Source: Vibrio parahaemolyticus
GTDB taxonomy: Bacteria; Pseudomonadota; Gammaproteobacteria; Enterobacterales; Vibrionaceae
Direction: 5' to 3'
DNA length: 64,000 bases
Assembly: GCF_900460535.1 (NCBI RefSeq)
Contig: NZ_UHIL01000001.1
Span: forward strand, 496,001 to 560,000
The position numbers and the translations under genes are program-made. The notes beneath the pieces were generated by a model. That model did not search any database. It worked only from the letters and a program-made list of their open reading frames with translations, and had not been told where the DNA came from. Below are positions 46,701-56,744 of this stretch, piece after piece (the stretch's first letter is position 1; each line of letters begins with the position of its first letter).

Positions 46701-47669
46701 TTACTTAATTAGACCCACTTCTTTGTAGTATTTTTCTGCACCAGGGTGAAGAGGGATAGAAATACCTGCTTTCACCATGTCTTCTTTTTTCAGGTTAGCA
46801 AAAGCTGGATGCAGACGTTTGAAGGTGTCGAAGTTCTCGAACACGGCTTTAGCAACGTTGTATGCAACTTCATCAGAAACATCAGATGTTGTTACCATTG
46901 TTGCCGCAACACCAAAGCTCTTCACGTCTTTATCTGTACCACGGTACATACCAGCCGGCACTGTGCTGAATGCGTAGTACGGGTTATCTGCGACGATCTT
47001 GTCGATCTTAGGACCAGTTGCAGGCACTAGCTTCGCATCACATGATGTTGTTGCTTCTTTGATTGAACCGTTTGGATGGCCAACCATGTAGATGAACGCA
47101 TCAATTTTGTTGTCACAAAGGGCTTGAGAACGCTCTGAGCCTTTTAGCTCTGAAGCAAGTTTGAAGCTGTCATTTGTCCAGCCCATTGCATCCATTACTA
47201 CACCCATTGTCGCGCGGTCACCAGAACCTGGGTTACCGATGTTGACACGCTTACCAGCTAGGTCTTGAACGTTTTCGATGCCAGAGTCAGCACGTGCGAT
47301 GATGTTGAAAGGTTCAGTATGAAGAGAGAACATTGCACGCAGTTTTTTGTACGGGCCTTGTTCCGCAAACTTGCTCGTACCGTTGTAGCCGTGGTACTGC
47401 CAATCCGATTGCACGATACCAAAATCTAATTCGCCTGCACGGATAGTGTTAACGTTGTAAATTGAGCCACCAGTTGATTCTACTGAACAACGGATGTTGT
47501 GGTCTTTACGACCTTTATTTACCAACTTACAGATAGCACCACCAGTAGGGTAGTAAACACCAGTTACAGAGCCAGTACCGATAGTAATAAACTCTTGAGC
47601 GTTAACTGCGCCTGCGCCCATTACAGCTGCAGCGATAGCGCCTACTTTGAGAAGTTTGTTAAATGCCAT
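46701..47669 (-). CDS. TAXI family TRAP transporter solute-binding protein
   Basis: The 322-residue periplasmic receptor has a signal peptide (MAFNKLLKVG then AIAAAVMGAGAVNA, cleavage after residue 24). TAXI-type segments follow: EFITIGTGSVTGVYYPTGGA, CSVESTGGSIYNVNTIRAGE, LDFGIVQSDW and RVNIGNPGSGDRATM. TAXI receptors deliver substrate to fused TRAP permeases; known ligands include glutamate/glutamine and 2-oxoglutarate, but the ligand here is unknown. AAGGGAAATTC precedes the chosen ATG; an upstream in-frame start would put 17 residues before the signal peptide. Confidence 0.92.
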   Translation of the reverse strand: MAFNKLLKVGAIAAAVMGAGAVNAQEFITIGTGSVTGVYYPTGGAICKLVNKGRKDHNIRCSVESTGGSIYNVNTIRAGELDFGIVQSDWQYHGYNGTSKFAEQGPYKKLRAMFSLHTEPFNIIARADSGIENVQDLAGKRVNIGNPGSGDRATMGVVMDAMGWTNDSFKLASELKGSERSQALCDNKIDAFIYMVGHPNGSIKEATTSCDAKLVPATGPKIDKIVADNPYYAFSTVPAGMYRGTDKDVKSFGVAATMVTTSDVSDEVAYNVAKAVFENFDTFKRLHPAFANLKKEDMVKAGISIPLHPGAEKYYKEVGLIK

Positions 47670-48074
47670 GAATTTCCCTTCCTTATATTCATTATTTACC
47701 CGGAAATAACCATAAATCACTTCTGGAGTTTCCTATTTGGAAACGGCATCTTTTCCAATCCAATTGTTTGAAAAAGCGAACAAATCATAACAAAAAATTG
47801 GCAGAAAATTATCCGAATGTTAAATGTTATAGCGAATAAGTCTAAAGCTTGCGACAGGGTATGGTGATTGATCTTTGATTTAATTCTTTTTATAACAGTT
47901 AGTTAGGTATGAATAAGGCAAGATGGTGAAAAAGATCAATTGCGTGATATTAATCACAAAAGTGGTGAGTGAAAAGTAGTCACATGAAGCAATTTGTTTA
48001 CATAAATAATGGGCTACAAAATAGTACTTCTTTCATAGCCCACAAAGAGTTACTTAAACCAATGTTCGTCGGTC
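47670..48074. other. 405-base region between TAXI gene start and argR end
   Basis: Transcription on the minus strand enters from argR and a promoter for the TAXI gene must lie here. The region is AT-rich and holds the CRP/FNR-like palindrome listed separately. A TGGGCTA/TAGCCCA repeat (48010-48016 and 48036-48042, loop 19) could help end argR transcripts. I see no credible ORF; a plus-strand frame from 47499 to 47771 is antisense to the receptor gene. Confidence 0.4.
47940..47961. promoter_or_regulatory. CRP/FNR-like operator upstream of the TAXI-TRAP operon
   Basis: GTGA-TATTAA-TCAC (47944-47957) is a perfect dyad with the N6 spacing of CRP sites, flanked by C on the left and ACA on the right (CGTGA...TCACA against the consensus TGTGA...TCACA). 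The inner GTGATATTAATCAC also resembles an FNR box with one change in each half. It lies about 275 bases upstream of the receptor ATG. Use by CRP, and thus carbon control of the transporter, is an inference. Confidence 0.5.
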
Positions 48075-48545
48075 TCAGCCTGTGTACTCGAATAGCTCAC
48101 ATACAGACTTGAACAATTGTTCAGTTGATACTGGCATTGTAGGGGTAATAAAAATGGTATCGTCACCCGCTACTACGCCAAGAATACCCTCGGATTTACC
48201 TAACGAGTCGAGTAGGCGAGCAATAAGCTGTGCTGCGCCAGGACCTGTGTGAATGACAACCAATGCCGCATTGTGATCGATGTCTAAAACCAGTTCACGT
48301 AGAGAGCTGCTTACTGTTGGTACGCCCAGCTCAGCCGGTAGGCAGTACACCATTTCCATTTTTGCGTTACGAGTACGAACAGCACCAAACTTGGTCAGCA
48401 TACGTGAAACTTTAGATTGGTTAATGCTTTCAAAGCCTTGCTGCTTGAGTGCGTCAACAATTTCACCCTGTGAGCCAAAGCTCTCTTCTTTTAGCAGGGC
48501 TTTAAAGGCGCGGACTAGGTTATCTTGTTTCTCTGAATTGCGCAT
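48075..48545 (-). CDS. argR: Arginine repressor
   Basis: The 156-residue regulator starts [20 protein letters not shown]. The N-terminal winged helix (about residues 1-75) includes [26 protein letters not shown]. The C-terminal hexamerisation and arginine-binding domain has [20 protein letters not shown] and [13 protein letters not shown] with the Asp pair that binds arginine. It represses arginine biosynthesis. An ATG two codons earlier (48551) has AAGAGA at better spacing and could be the true start. It is divergent from mdh, as in E. coli and other Vibrio. Confidence 0.96.
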   Translation of the reverse strand: MRNSEKQDNLVRAFKALLKEESFGSQGEIVDALKQQGFESINQSKVSRMLTKFGAVRTRNAKMEMVYCLPAELGVPTVSSSLRELVLDIDHNAALVVIHTGPGAAQLIARLLDSLGKSEGILGVVAGDDTIFITPTMPVSTEQLFKSVCELFEYTG

Positions 48546-48580
48546 AGTCATTATGATTCTCTTAGTACGTGTCAGCAATT

Positions 48581-48610
48581 TTGCATATTCTCGCATATAT
48601 ATTCATGCAG
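48581..48610. promoter_or_regulatory. candidate ARG box region upstream of argR
   Basis: TCGCATATATATTCATGC (48591-48608) keeps one perfect half (ATTCA) of the ARG-box core TGAATwwwwATTCA and a weaker second half. A similar AT-rich TTGCATATTC lies just before it, suggesting tandem boxes. Autoregulation of argR is known in E. coli. The site is 36 bases from the argR start. Confidence 0.35.
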
Positions 48611-48903
48611 TGCCAAAAAGTCCCGGCATTCTGTTAGTTGCATCACTGTAAACCATAAACAGAACAGGATTCTTTAATATTATTCAACCAGTCTCGTTTT
48701 GTCCTGTTGAATTTCTTGTCATTTCAACAGAATAAAAGAATAATCCAACCTTCATTTGTAGCACGACAACAGCGAGTTGCGCGAGGTCGCAAAGCTGGCG
48801 TTAATTGATTGTAATCAAGTTGTGATTCCGATAGCTTATTTCAGTTGGTTACAAACTACCCTACGAATACGTTTATAAGAGAAATACTCTCAAGGAGAAC
48901 TAC
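48611..48903. other. argR-mdh divergent region, mdh side
   Basis: The gap between argR and mdh totals about 358 bases. The argR-proximal part holds the candidate ARG boxes. The remainder contains a GTTGAA...TTCAAC repeat near 48705-48726 and a run of AT-rich sequence upstream of mdh ending in AAGGAG (48893-48898), the mdh ribosome-binding site. No ORF or clear promoter hexamers could be defended. Confidence 0.4.
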
Positions 48904-49839
48904 ATGAAAGTAGCCGTTATTGGTGCCGCTGGTGGCATCGGTCAAGCCCTTGCCCTTCTGCTTAAGAACCGTCTTCCTGCTGGTTCTGATTTAGCCCTAT
49001 ACGATATTGCTCCAGTTACGCCTGGCGTAGCAGCAGATCTTAGCCACATCCCAACACCAGTATCGATCAAAGGTTACGCTGGTGAAGATCCAACTCCTGC
49101 GCTAGAAGGTGCAGATGTAGTTCTTATCTCTGCGGGTGTTGCTCGTAAGCCGGGCATGGATCGTGCGGATCTGTTCAATGTAAACGCTGGTATTGTGAAA
49201 TCACTTGCTGAAAAGATTGCGGTTGTTTGTCCTAAAGCATGTGTAGGTATCATCACTAACCCAGTGAACACAACAGTGCCAATCGCTGCAGAAGTTCTGA
49301 AGAAAGCGGGTGTTTACGACAAGCGTCGCCTATTCGGTATTACCACACTAGACGTGATCCGTTCAGAAACGTTTGTTGCTGAGCTAAAAGGCAAAGATCC
49401 TAGCGATATCCGTGTACCAGTTATCGGTGGTCACTCTGGCGTGACAATTCTTCCTCTTCTTTCTCAAGTAGAAGGTGTGGAGTTTACAGCTGAAGAAGTA
49501 GAAGCTCTGACTAAGCGTATTCAAAACGCGGGCACAGAAGTTGTTGAAGCAAAAGCGGGTGGCGGTAGTGCGACACTTTCTATGGGCCAAGCGGCTTGTC
49601 GTTTCGGTCTAGCACTTGTACGAGCTCTTCAAGGTGAAGAAGGCGTTGTTGAGTGTGCTTATGTTGAAGGTGACAGCGAGCACGCACCTTACTTTGCACA
49701 ACCTGTGAAGCTGGGCAAAGAAGGCGTAGAAGAAGTACTAAGCTACGGCGAATTGAGCGACTTCGAAAAAGCGGCACTAGATGGAATGCTAGAAACGTTA
49801 AATGGCGACATCAACATTGGTGTTGAATTCGCTAAATAA
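48904..49839 (+). CDS. mdh: Malate dehydrogenase
   Basis: The 311-residue enzyme of the TCA cycle interconverts malate and oxaloacetate with NAD. Visible are the nucleotide-binding [16 protein letters not shown] (5-20), the active-site loop [14 protein letters not shown] with substrate-binding arginines, [16 protein letters not shown], the catalytic His in [12 protein letters not shown], and [22 protein letters not shown] precedes the ATG. It is the E. coli-like form of 311-312 residues and is monocistronic, with a strong terminator following. Confidence 0.98.
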   Translation: MKVAVIGAAGGIGQALALLLKNRLPAGSDLALYDIAPVTPGVAADLSHIPTPVSIKGYAGEDPTPALEGADVVLISAGVARKPGMDRADLFNVNAGIVKSLAEKIAVVCPKACVGIITNPVNTTVPIAAEVLKKAGVYDKRRLFGITTLDVIRSETFVAELKGKDPSDIRVPVIGGHSGVTILPLLSQVEGVEFTAEEVEALTKRIQNAGTEVVEAKAGGGSATLSMGQAACRFGLALVRALQGEEGVVECAYVEGDSEHAPYFAQPVKLGKEGVEEVLSYGELSDFEKAALDGMLETLNGDINIGVEFAK

Positions 49840-49862
49840 TCTCTATAACGCGAATTAAGAAG

Positions 49863-49889
49863 AAAGCCGATCTTAGGATCGGCTTTTTT
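49863..49889 (+). terminator. mdh terminator
   Basis: AAAGCCGATC (49863-49872), loop TTAG, GATCGGCTTT (49877-49886), with T to 49889. It lies 24 bases after the mdh stop. Confidence 0.92.
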
Positions 49890-49952
49890 GATCTTTTTGC
49901 TCTGAATTACGTATCACAAGCGAACCAAAACAACATTGTTAAGGAGAAGATG

Positions 49953-50144
49953 ATGGAAGCAAGTCGAATCCGTAAAGGCATGGTTGTTGAGTGCCAAGAA
50001 GGCGTCGGTACGATTTTGGTTGTCGACCGTGAAGCAGAGACCGTTTTGTTATCCAAGCAAGGCTCAGATCAACAGATAGCAGTGAGTTTTGATGAGATAG
50101 AAGACGATCCACAGCTGCATGGTGGAAGCGAACGATACTATTAG
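49953..50144 (+). CDS. Conserved small protein, 63 residues, unknown function
   Basis: The product starts MEASRIRKGMVVECQEGVG and is rich in short beta-strand patterns (GTILVVDREAETVLLSK, QQIAVSFDEIEDDPQL), suggesting a small SH3-like or KOW-like barrel. It has no signal peptide, membrane helix or metal motif. AAGGAG lies six bases before this ATG and only three before an ATG one codon earlier, so the second ATG is preferred. It is alone between mdh and ispB, with its own terminator. I do not recognise a named family. Confidence 0.65.
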   Translation: MEASRIRKGMVVECQEGVGTILVVDREAETVLLSKQGSDQQIAVSFDEIEDDPQLHGGSERYY

Positions 50145-50178
50145 TCAGAGTCGTTGAAATTGTCTAGAGCTGAGACGA

Positions 50179-50207
50179 AAAAGGAAGAGCGAAATGCTCT
50201 TCCTTTT
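50179..50207. terminator. bidirectional terminator between the small gene and ispB
   Basis: AAAAGGAAGAGC (50179-50190), loop GAAAT, GCTCTTCCTTTT (50196-50207), an A run on one side and a T-rich tail on the other. It lies between two convergent genes. Confidence 0.88.
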
Positions 50208-50235
50208 GTTTTTCTTGCTAAAGGGTCTGGTGGTA

Positions 50236-51207
50236 CTAGCGAGTGCGTTTTACCGCAACATGAGCCAGCGTGATAAGCGCTTCTTTGTATTCTGATTCTG
50301 GTAGTACTTCCAGTTCAGCGATCGCCTTATCTGCTTCTTCTAACGCTTTCTGCGTAGTGTATTCTAACGAACCGGCCTCTTTCATAACGGCTAGGATTTC
50401 ATCTAAGCGTTCCATGCCATTGGCTTTTTCAATCGCTTCGCGAATCATCAGCGCATTTTCTGGCGTCGTATTACGCATTGCATGCAACAGAGGCAGAGTC
50501 GGTTTTCCTTCAGCCAAATCATCACCAACGTTTTTGCCCATGTCTTCGCCATCGGATGTGTAGTCCATCACATCATCAATAAGCTGGAATGCAGTGCCTA
50601 GGTATTTACCATAATTCTGCAGAGCCAATTCAACGTGTTCTGGAGCATCATTTAAGATTGCGCCAATTTGCGTTGCAGACTCGAACAAGCGTGCAGTCTT
50701 TGAGTAGATGACTTGCATGTAGCTTTCTTCGGTCGTGTCAGGATCGTTACAGTTCATCAACTGTTGAACTTCACCTTCGGCGATCACATTTACTGCATTA
50801 CTCATTAGTTGAAGGATCTTCATGGATCCTAGCTCAGTCATCATCTGAAATGAGCGAGTGTAAATAAAGTCCCCAACAAGTACGCTCGCGGCATTACCAA
50901 ACGCAGCATTCGCTGTCGCTTTTCCACGGCGCATGTCTGATTCGTCCACGACATCATCGTGCAGCAAAGTCGCTGTATGGATGAACTCGATAAACGCCGC
51001 TGCCATCGTATGGCCAGTGCCTTGGTACCCCAATGCACGTGCTGACAATATTGCCAGTAACGGTCGTAGACGTTTGCCTCCACCACTCACGATATAGAAA
51101 CCGAGCTGGTTGATTAAAGAGACATCAGAATTTAGTTGTGCTTGAATTGTTTCATTCACTTTTGCCATGTCATCGGCAGTAAGCGCTTGGATAGTTTTAA
51201 AATCCAT
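50236..51207 (-). CDS. ispB: Octaprenyl diphosphate synthase
   Basis: The 323-residue trans-prenyltransferase makes the C40 side chain of ubiquinone and menaquinone. Both aspartate-rich motifs are present: ATLLHDDVVDESDMRRGK (first, DDxxD) and FQLIDDVMDYTSD (second), with GGKRLRPLLAIL for diphosphate binding. The start MDFKTIQALTADDM aligns with E. coli IspB; a longer in-frame start adds ten residues. It is divergent from rplU-rpmA, as in E. coli. Confidence 0.96.
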   Translation of the reverse strand: MDFKTIQALTADDMAKVNETIQAQLNSDVSLINQLGFYIVSGGGKRLRPLLAILSARALGYQGTGHTMAAAFIEFIHTATLLHDDVVDESDMRRGKATANAAFGNAASVLVGDFIYTRSFQMMTELGSMKILQLMSNAVNVIAEGEVQQLMNCNDPDTTEESYMQVIYSKTARLFESATQIGAILNDAPEHVELALQNYGKYLGTAFQLIDDVMDYTSDGEDMGKNVGDDLAEGKPTLPLLHAMRNTTPENALMIREAIEKANGMERLDEILAVMKEAGSLEYTTQKALEEADKAIAELEVLPESEYKEALITLAHVAVKRTR

Positions 51208-51364
51208 CGTATATCCGGCTGAAGTTAGACCCTGCAAGGCTTATTCGATTTATATAATTGTCGAATAATACACTAAAAAACGTTGATTAATACATTACTA
51301 AAGGGCATGATTGCCGCACTTTTCTTTGGCGATTAGCTTTTCGCCAATTTTTTCAAAATATGGC

Positions 51365-51393
51365 TTGTCATAGGGGCATCTCTTCTGTAGAAT
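51365..51393 (+). promoter_or_regulatory. rplU-rpmA promoter
   Basis: TTGTCA (51365-51370) and TAGAAT (51388-51393) are 17 bp apart, a good sigma-70 promoter. Transcription would begin about 65 bases before rplU. CGGAG precedes the start codon. Confidence 0.72.
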
Positions 51394-51464
51394 CTGCGCC
51401 CTATTGATGATTAGTTTAGCGCACACCCTCATGAAAAGGCTGTGCGGAAAAAGCGGAGTAAAAT

Positions 51465-51776
51465 ATGTACGCTGTTTTCCAATCTGGTGGTAAACAACAC
51501 CGTGTAAGCGAAGGTCAAACTCTTCGTTTAGAGAAATTAGACGTTGAAACTGGTGCAACTGTAGAATTTGATAAAGTTCTTCTTGTTGCTAACGGCGAAG
51601 ACATCAAAGTTGGTGCTCCTCTTGTAGAGGGCGGCAAAATTGTTGCTGAAGTTGTACAACACGGTCGTGGCGATAAAGTTAAAATCGTTAAGTTCCGTCG
51701 TCGTAAGCACTCTCGTAAGCAACAGGGTCACCGTCAGTGGTTCACTGAAGTGAAGATCACTGGTATCAACGCTTAA
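51465..51776 (+). CDS. rplU: 50S ribosomal protein L21
   Basis: The 103-residue product starts [20 protein letters not shown] and contains [20 protein letters not shown], the L21 signature region that binds 23S rRNA near the exit side. It is followed after 20 bases by rpmA. Length is exactly that of E. coli L21. Confidence 0.97.
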
Positions 51777-51796
51777 TCTATTAGGAGAGTTTAACA

Positions 51797-52054
51797 ATGG
51801 CACACAAAAAAGCTGGTGGTTCTACTCGTAACGGCCGCGATTCAGAAAGCAAACGTCTAGGTGTTAAGCGTTTCGGTGGTGAATCTGTACTTGCAGGTAA
51901 CATCATCGTTCGTCAACGTGGTACTAAGTTCCACGCTGGTAACAACGTAGGTATCGGTAAAGACCACACTCTATTCGCTCTTACTGAAGGCAAAGTGAAG
52001 TTCGAAGTGAAAGGTCCTAAGAACCGTAAGTTTGTAAGCATCGAAGCTGAGTAA
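51797..52054 (+). CDS. rpmA: 50S ribosomal protein L27
   Basis: The 85-residue product starts [20 protein letters not shown], the conserved N-terminal arm of L27 that reaches towards the peptidyl-transferase centre. It lacks the cleavable N-terminal extension of Firmicutes L27. GGAG precedes the ATG, and the gene ends the rplU-rpmA operon before a terminator. Confidence 0.97.
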
Positions 52055-52101
52055 TTAGGTTTTTACCAAGTTACTTAATAGCTTTAAGCTGAATTCAAAA
52101 G

Positions 52102-52126
52102 CCCTGCCGAATCGGCGGGGTTTTTT
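52102..52126 (+). terminator. rpmA terminator
   Basis: CCCTGCCG (52102-52109) pairs with CGGCGGGG (52113-52120) including one G-U pair; a TTTTTT tail follows. It is 47 bases after the rpmA stop, so obg has its own promoter. Confidence 0.88.
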
Positions 52127-52261
52127 ATTTATGGCAGTCGACATATCGAAGTTTCTCGTTAGAATCCGAGGCGATTTGAATCTGGGAGCTTAGATCTGTC
52201 ATCTGCTAAAATTGTCGGATGACACAGTAGATTTAATCCACGCACGAAGTAGTCGGAGTAA

Positions 52262-53437
<1,176 letters not shown>

Positions 53438-53475
53438 TTGTTCTCTCCAAGCGATGTCTTGCTAGAAAATTTAAT

Positions 53476-53507
53476 AAAGCCGCAAAATCTATTGCGGCTT
53501 TTTTTGT
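53476..53507 (+). terminator. obg terminator
   Basis: AAAGCCGCAA (53476-53485), loop AATCTA, TTGCGGCTTT (53492-53501), followed by TTTTTG. It lies 38 bases after the obg stop. Confidence 0.9.
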
Positions 53508-53629
53508 ATCTAAATCATATTTAGATGATGTGATTTGCGGCACAATAGTGGCTTCGCGTGATAATTCGGGACTGTTTGACCTCCTTCACGTGAGAGTAAG
53601 CAACACCCTAAAAGGACTTAGACCTATCT

Positions 53630-54430
53630 ATGAATCTAGAAACCATACCGTCTGGAGAGTTGACGGTATCTAACCAACGCTCCATTTCTCGACTTGTCGC
53701 TCAAGCCGGACAAATGCTGTTGGCCCATGGCGCAGAAAGTACGCTTGTGTGCGATATCATGCGTCGTATTGGCTTAGCTTGTGGCGTGCATGAAGTGGCT
53801 GTAGCCCTCTCAGCCAATGCCTTGGTTGTCACGACCGTAATGGATGGACATTGCATCACCACTACTCGAAGCTGTGCCGATCGTGGCATCAACATGCGCG
53901 TTATTACGCAAATTCAACGTATCTGTATCATGATGGAGCGCGGGTTACTCGATGCTGCCATGGCGCAGAAAAAACTGAATACCATCAGCCCAGAACGGTA
54001 CAACCGCTGGCTAGTGGTGCTTATGATTGGCTTATCATGCGCGGCATTCAGCCATTTAGCGGGTGGCGATTGGGGCGTATTTATTATGACCTTCTTGGCC
54101 TCGGCTGGTGGCATGATCGTGCGCCAAGAGATTGGCCATCGTCACTTCAATCCATTACTTAACTTTGCTGCTACCGCATTTGTAACCACGTTGATTTCTG
54201 CTCAAGCTGAAATTTATCAAATTGGTAATTTACCAACCGTAGCGATGGCATCGTCGGTATTGATGTTGGTGCCTGGTTTTCCACTGATTAATTCGGTAGC
54301 AGACATGCTAAAAGGTCACATTAACATGGGTATTGCTCGGTTTGTAATGGCCAGTTTGCTGACGTTAGCAACGTGTTTGGGCATTGTGGCGGCAATGAGT
54401 GTAACTGGTATTTGGGGGTGGGCAATTTAA
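53630..54430 (+). CDS. yjjP: Threonine/serine exporter-like protein, N-terminal component YjjP
   Basis: The 266-residue protein has the DUF1212 (ThrE N-terminal) soluble domain (about residues 15-125: [54 protein letters not shown]). Four to five membrane helices follow ([35 protein letters not shown] segment [18 protein letters not shown]). In E. coli YjjP and YjjB together export succinate under low oxygen. Its stop overlaps the start of the partner gene (TAATG), so the pair is coupled. Confidence 0.88.
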   Translation: MNLETIPSGELTVSNQRSISRLVAQAGQMLLAHGAESTLVCDIMRRIGLACGVHEVAVALSANALVVTTVMDGHCITTTRSCADRGINMRVITQIQRICIMMERGLLDAAMAQKKLNTISPERYNRWLVVLMIGLSCAAFSHLAGGDWGVFIMTFLASAGGMIVRQEIGHRHFNPLLNFAATAFVTTLISAQAEIYQIGNLPTVAMASSVLMLVPGFPLINSVADMLKGHINMGIARFVMASLLTLATCLGIVAAMSVTGIWGWAI

Positions 54431-54903
54431 TGAATATTTTTGATTTAACGCTCGGTTTGCTCAATGACATGTTTTTTGCAGCCATCCCTGCAGTCGGCTT
54501 TGCGTTGGTGTTTAATGTGCCACAGCGAGCTTTGATCTATTGCGCGGTAGGTGGTGCGATTGGTCACGGAAGCCGTTACTTGATGATGCAGTTTGGAGTA
54601 CCGATTGAGTGGGCGACCTTCTTCGCTGCCACCTTGGTTGGCATGATAGGGGTTCATTGGTCTCACCGCTTTTTGGCTCATCCAAAAGTGTTTACTGTCG
54701 CTGCATTGATACCTATGGTGCCGGGCGTTTTTGCTTACAAAGCGATGATTGCGATGGTGGAGATCAACCATTTGGGTTACTCGCCAGAGTTAATTGCGAC
54801 CTGCATGGAGAACTTTCTTAAAGCCATGTTTATTATTGCTGGTTTAGCAGTTGGCCTCGCAGTTCCTGGGCTGTTATTCTACCGCCGCAGACCGATAGTA
54901 TAA
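54430..54903 (+). CDS. yjjB: Threonine/serine exporter-like protein, C-terminal component YjjB
   Basis: The 157-residue protein has the DUF3815 (ThrE C-terminal) fold with about four membrane helices: [56 protein letters not shown] and [21 protein letters not shown]. The [10 protein letters not shown] motif mirrors the VPGFPLINS motif in YjjP. The two proteins would together equal one full ThrE exporter. The ATG overlapping the yjjP stop is chosen; a frame open 57 bases earlier lies inside yjjP. folA follows nine bases later. Confidence 0.88.
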   Translation: MNIFDLTLGLLNDMFFAAIPAVGFALVFNVPQRALIYCAVGGAIGHGSRYLMMQFGVPIEWATFFAATLVGMIGVHWSHRFLAHPKVFTVAALIPMVPGVFAYKAMIAMVEINHLGYSPELIATCMENFLKAMFIIAGLAVGLAVPGLLFYRRRPIV

Positions 54904-54912
54904 GGACCCGAC

Positions 54913-55395
54913 ATGATCATTAGTATGATTGCCGCGATGGCAGACAAGCGCGTTATTGGCAAAGATAATCAAATGCCTTGGCATCTTCCTGCGGATTTTG
55001 CTTGGTTTAAACGTTGTACGATGGGGAAGCCCGTCGTTATGGGAAGAAAGACTTACGATTCAATTGGTCGCCCTTTGCCAGGACGTTTGAATATTGTCAT
55101 TAGCCGAGATGAATCATTGAGTATTGAAGGCGTTACAACGGTGACTTCAGTTGAAAAAGCGTTAGAGGCTGCAGGTAATGTTGAAGAAGTAATGATCATT
55201 GGTGGCGGTGCTATCTATGCTTCTTGTTTAGCGATGGCAAATAAACTGTACGTCACACATATTGATGCTGTAGTTGAAGGTGACACCCAGTTCCCAGACT
55301 GGGGTAATGAGTTCAAAGAGACATATTCTGAAACCTACCAAGCGGATGAGAAAAACGCTTACAACATGCGTTTTACGATTTTAGAAAAGCAATAG
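54913..55395 (+). CDS. folA: Dihydrofolate reductase
   Basis: The 160-residue enzyme reduces dihydrofolate with NADPH and is the target of trimethoprim. It begins MIISMIAAMADKRVIGKDNQ and has the active-site WHLPADFAWFKRCTMGKPVV with the catalytic Asp28, GRKTYDSIGRPLPGRLNIV and MIIGGGAIYASCL (NADPH binding). It is the chromosomal type, 159-160 residues. It follows yjjB by nine bases and is convergent with apaH. Confidence 0.97.
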   Translation: MIISMIAAMADKRVIGKDNQMPWHLPADFAWFKRCTMGKPVVMGRKTYDSIGRPLPGRLNIVISRDESLSIEGVTTVTSVEKALEAAGNVEEVMIIGGGAIYASCLAMANKLYVTHIDAVVEGDTQFPDWGNEFKETYSETYQADEKNAYNMRFTILEKQ

Positions 55396-55424
55396 TTAGA
55401 AAAGTCTCTCGAAGCAGAATAGAA

Positions 55425-55450
55425 AAAAGCACCGTAACCACGGTGCTTTT
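55425..55450. terminator. bidirectional terminator between folA and apaH
   Basis: AAAAGCACCG (55425-55434), loop TAACCA, CGGTGCTTTT (55441-55450), with more A before and T after. It ends folA on the plus strand and the lptD-apaH operon on the minus strand. Confidence 0.9.
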
Positions 55451-55475
55451 TGTTTTTGGAGTAACGATCTAGTGA

Positions 55476-56282
55476 TTAATCGAGAGCGTCTTGGGTAAAG
55501 ATTTGTTTGTCTTCCCAACGGATCATCGTCAGCGAACCACCCCAGACACAGCCAGTATCGAGTCCAATGACTTTTTCATCGATATAGCCCTGCAATGCTG
55601 CCCAGTGGCCGAATAACACTGTTTTTTCTAACGGTATGCGGTGCGGCAGTTCAAACCAAGGTACCAATTGGTCACCTGTGACTTCTTGCGGAGGCAGTTT
55701 GCAGTCCATATCTAAACGACCATCAGAAAAGCAGAAACGCATTCTTGTAAAGGCATTGATGATATAGCGATAGCGATCCAGACCTTCCAGTGAGTCATCC
55801 CAAAGATCTGGTAAGTTGCTGTACATGTTTTTTAGCAACCACGGCAACTCTTCGCCTTGGATAATATGTTCTACTTCGCGAGCGCATTGTCTGGCTGTTT
55901 CTAAATCCCATTGCGGTGAGATACCCGCATGACACATCACAAACTCGTCGTGCTCTGCCAGAAGAGGTTGTTTAGCTAGCCAAGAGAGCAGTTCTTCGCG
56001 GTCTTTAGCGAGGAAAATAGGGGTCGTTTTATCTTTGTCTTTTCGCTTTTTCAGGCCGTAAGATACTGCCAGTAAATGTAAGTCATGATTGCCGAGTACG
56101 ACTTTTGCGCTGTCACCGAGTGACTTTACGAAGCGCAGTGTTTCGAGTGATTTCGGGCCGCGAGCCACCAAATCTCCTGCGAGCCAAAGTTGGTCATGTT
56201 GAGTGGAAAAGTTGACGCGCTTGAGTAGCTGCTGTAGTTCGTCAAAACAGCCTTGGATGTCACCAACGATATAGGTAGCCAC
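55476..56282 (-). CDS. apaH: Bis(5'-nucleosyl)-tetraphosphatase, symmetrical
   Basis: The 268-residue phosphoesterase splits Ap4A into two ADP and, as shown in E. coli, removes Np4 caps from RNA. Metal motifs are YIVGDIQGCFDELQQL, LAGDLVARGPKSLETL, VLGNHDLHLLAVS, CHAGISPQWDL and FGHWAALQG. It is the last gene of the lptD-surA-pdxA-rsmA-apaG-apaH series, 16 bases after apaG. Confidence 0.97.
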   Translation of the reverse strand: MATYIVGDIQGCFDELQQLLKRVNFSTQHDQLWLAGDLVARGPKSLETLRFVKSLGDSAKVVLGNHDLHLLAVSYGLKKRKDKDKTTPIFLAKDREELLSWLAKQPLLAEHDEFVMCHAGISPQWDLETARQCAREVEHIIQGEELPWLLKNMYSNLPDLWDDSLEGLDRYRYIINAFTRMRFCFSDGRLDMDCKLPPQEVTGDQLVPWFELPHRIPLEKTVLFGHWAALQGYIDEKVIGLDTGCVWGGSLTMIRWEDKQIFTQDALD

Positions 56283-56298
56283 TGAATCTCCAATCTTA

Positions 56299-56679
56299 TT
56301 AATTTAAAACGTTCGGAATCGCTAAACGAAATGGCTCAATTTCAGTGATGAATTCCTGGCCTTTTTCATCCAGCATTTTGTAGTGTCCTTGCATGACACC
56401 AACAGGCGTTTCTAACGCGGTACCACTGCTGTAAGTGTATTCATCGTTGCTTGGAATAAACGGCTGCTGCCCAACAACACCTTCTCCCTCTACCGTCATT
56501 TGCTTACCGTTGGAATCGGTAATCAACCATCGGCGACTTATGAGCTGCACTGTCTGCTGGCTGAGGTTTTTAATGGTAATGACGTAGGCGAAAACAAAGC
56601 GTTGTAGCTCTGGATTGGATTGCTCTTCGATGTATTTGGTGTGAACTTGAATCTTGATGCAGGGTTGAATGACGTCCAT
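56299..56679 (-). CDS. apaG: ApaG (Co2+/Mg2+ efflux-associated protein)
   Basis: The 126-residue protein has the ApaG/FN3-like fold with [50 protein letters not shown] and [20 protein letters not shown]. Its biochemical role is unclear; Salmonella mutants show altered cobalt resistance. AAGGAG lies five bases before the ATG. An in-frame GTG two codons earlier is rejected. It sits between rsmA and apaH, the usual place. Confidence 0.95.
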
Positions 56680-56744
56680 GTGCACTCCTTGATAAACTTA
56701 ATAATAAGCCAAACCGGCAAGGGTTTGGCTTATTGTTTGAGTTA

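Noticed and set aside
47499..47771. Plus-strand ORF over the start of the TAXI receptor gene
   Set aside because: It is antisense to the signal peptide and conserved N-terminus of the receptor; no ribosome-binding site and a low-complexity product.
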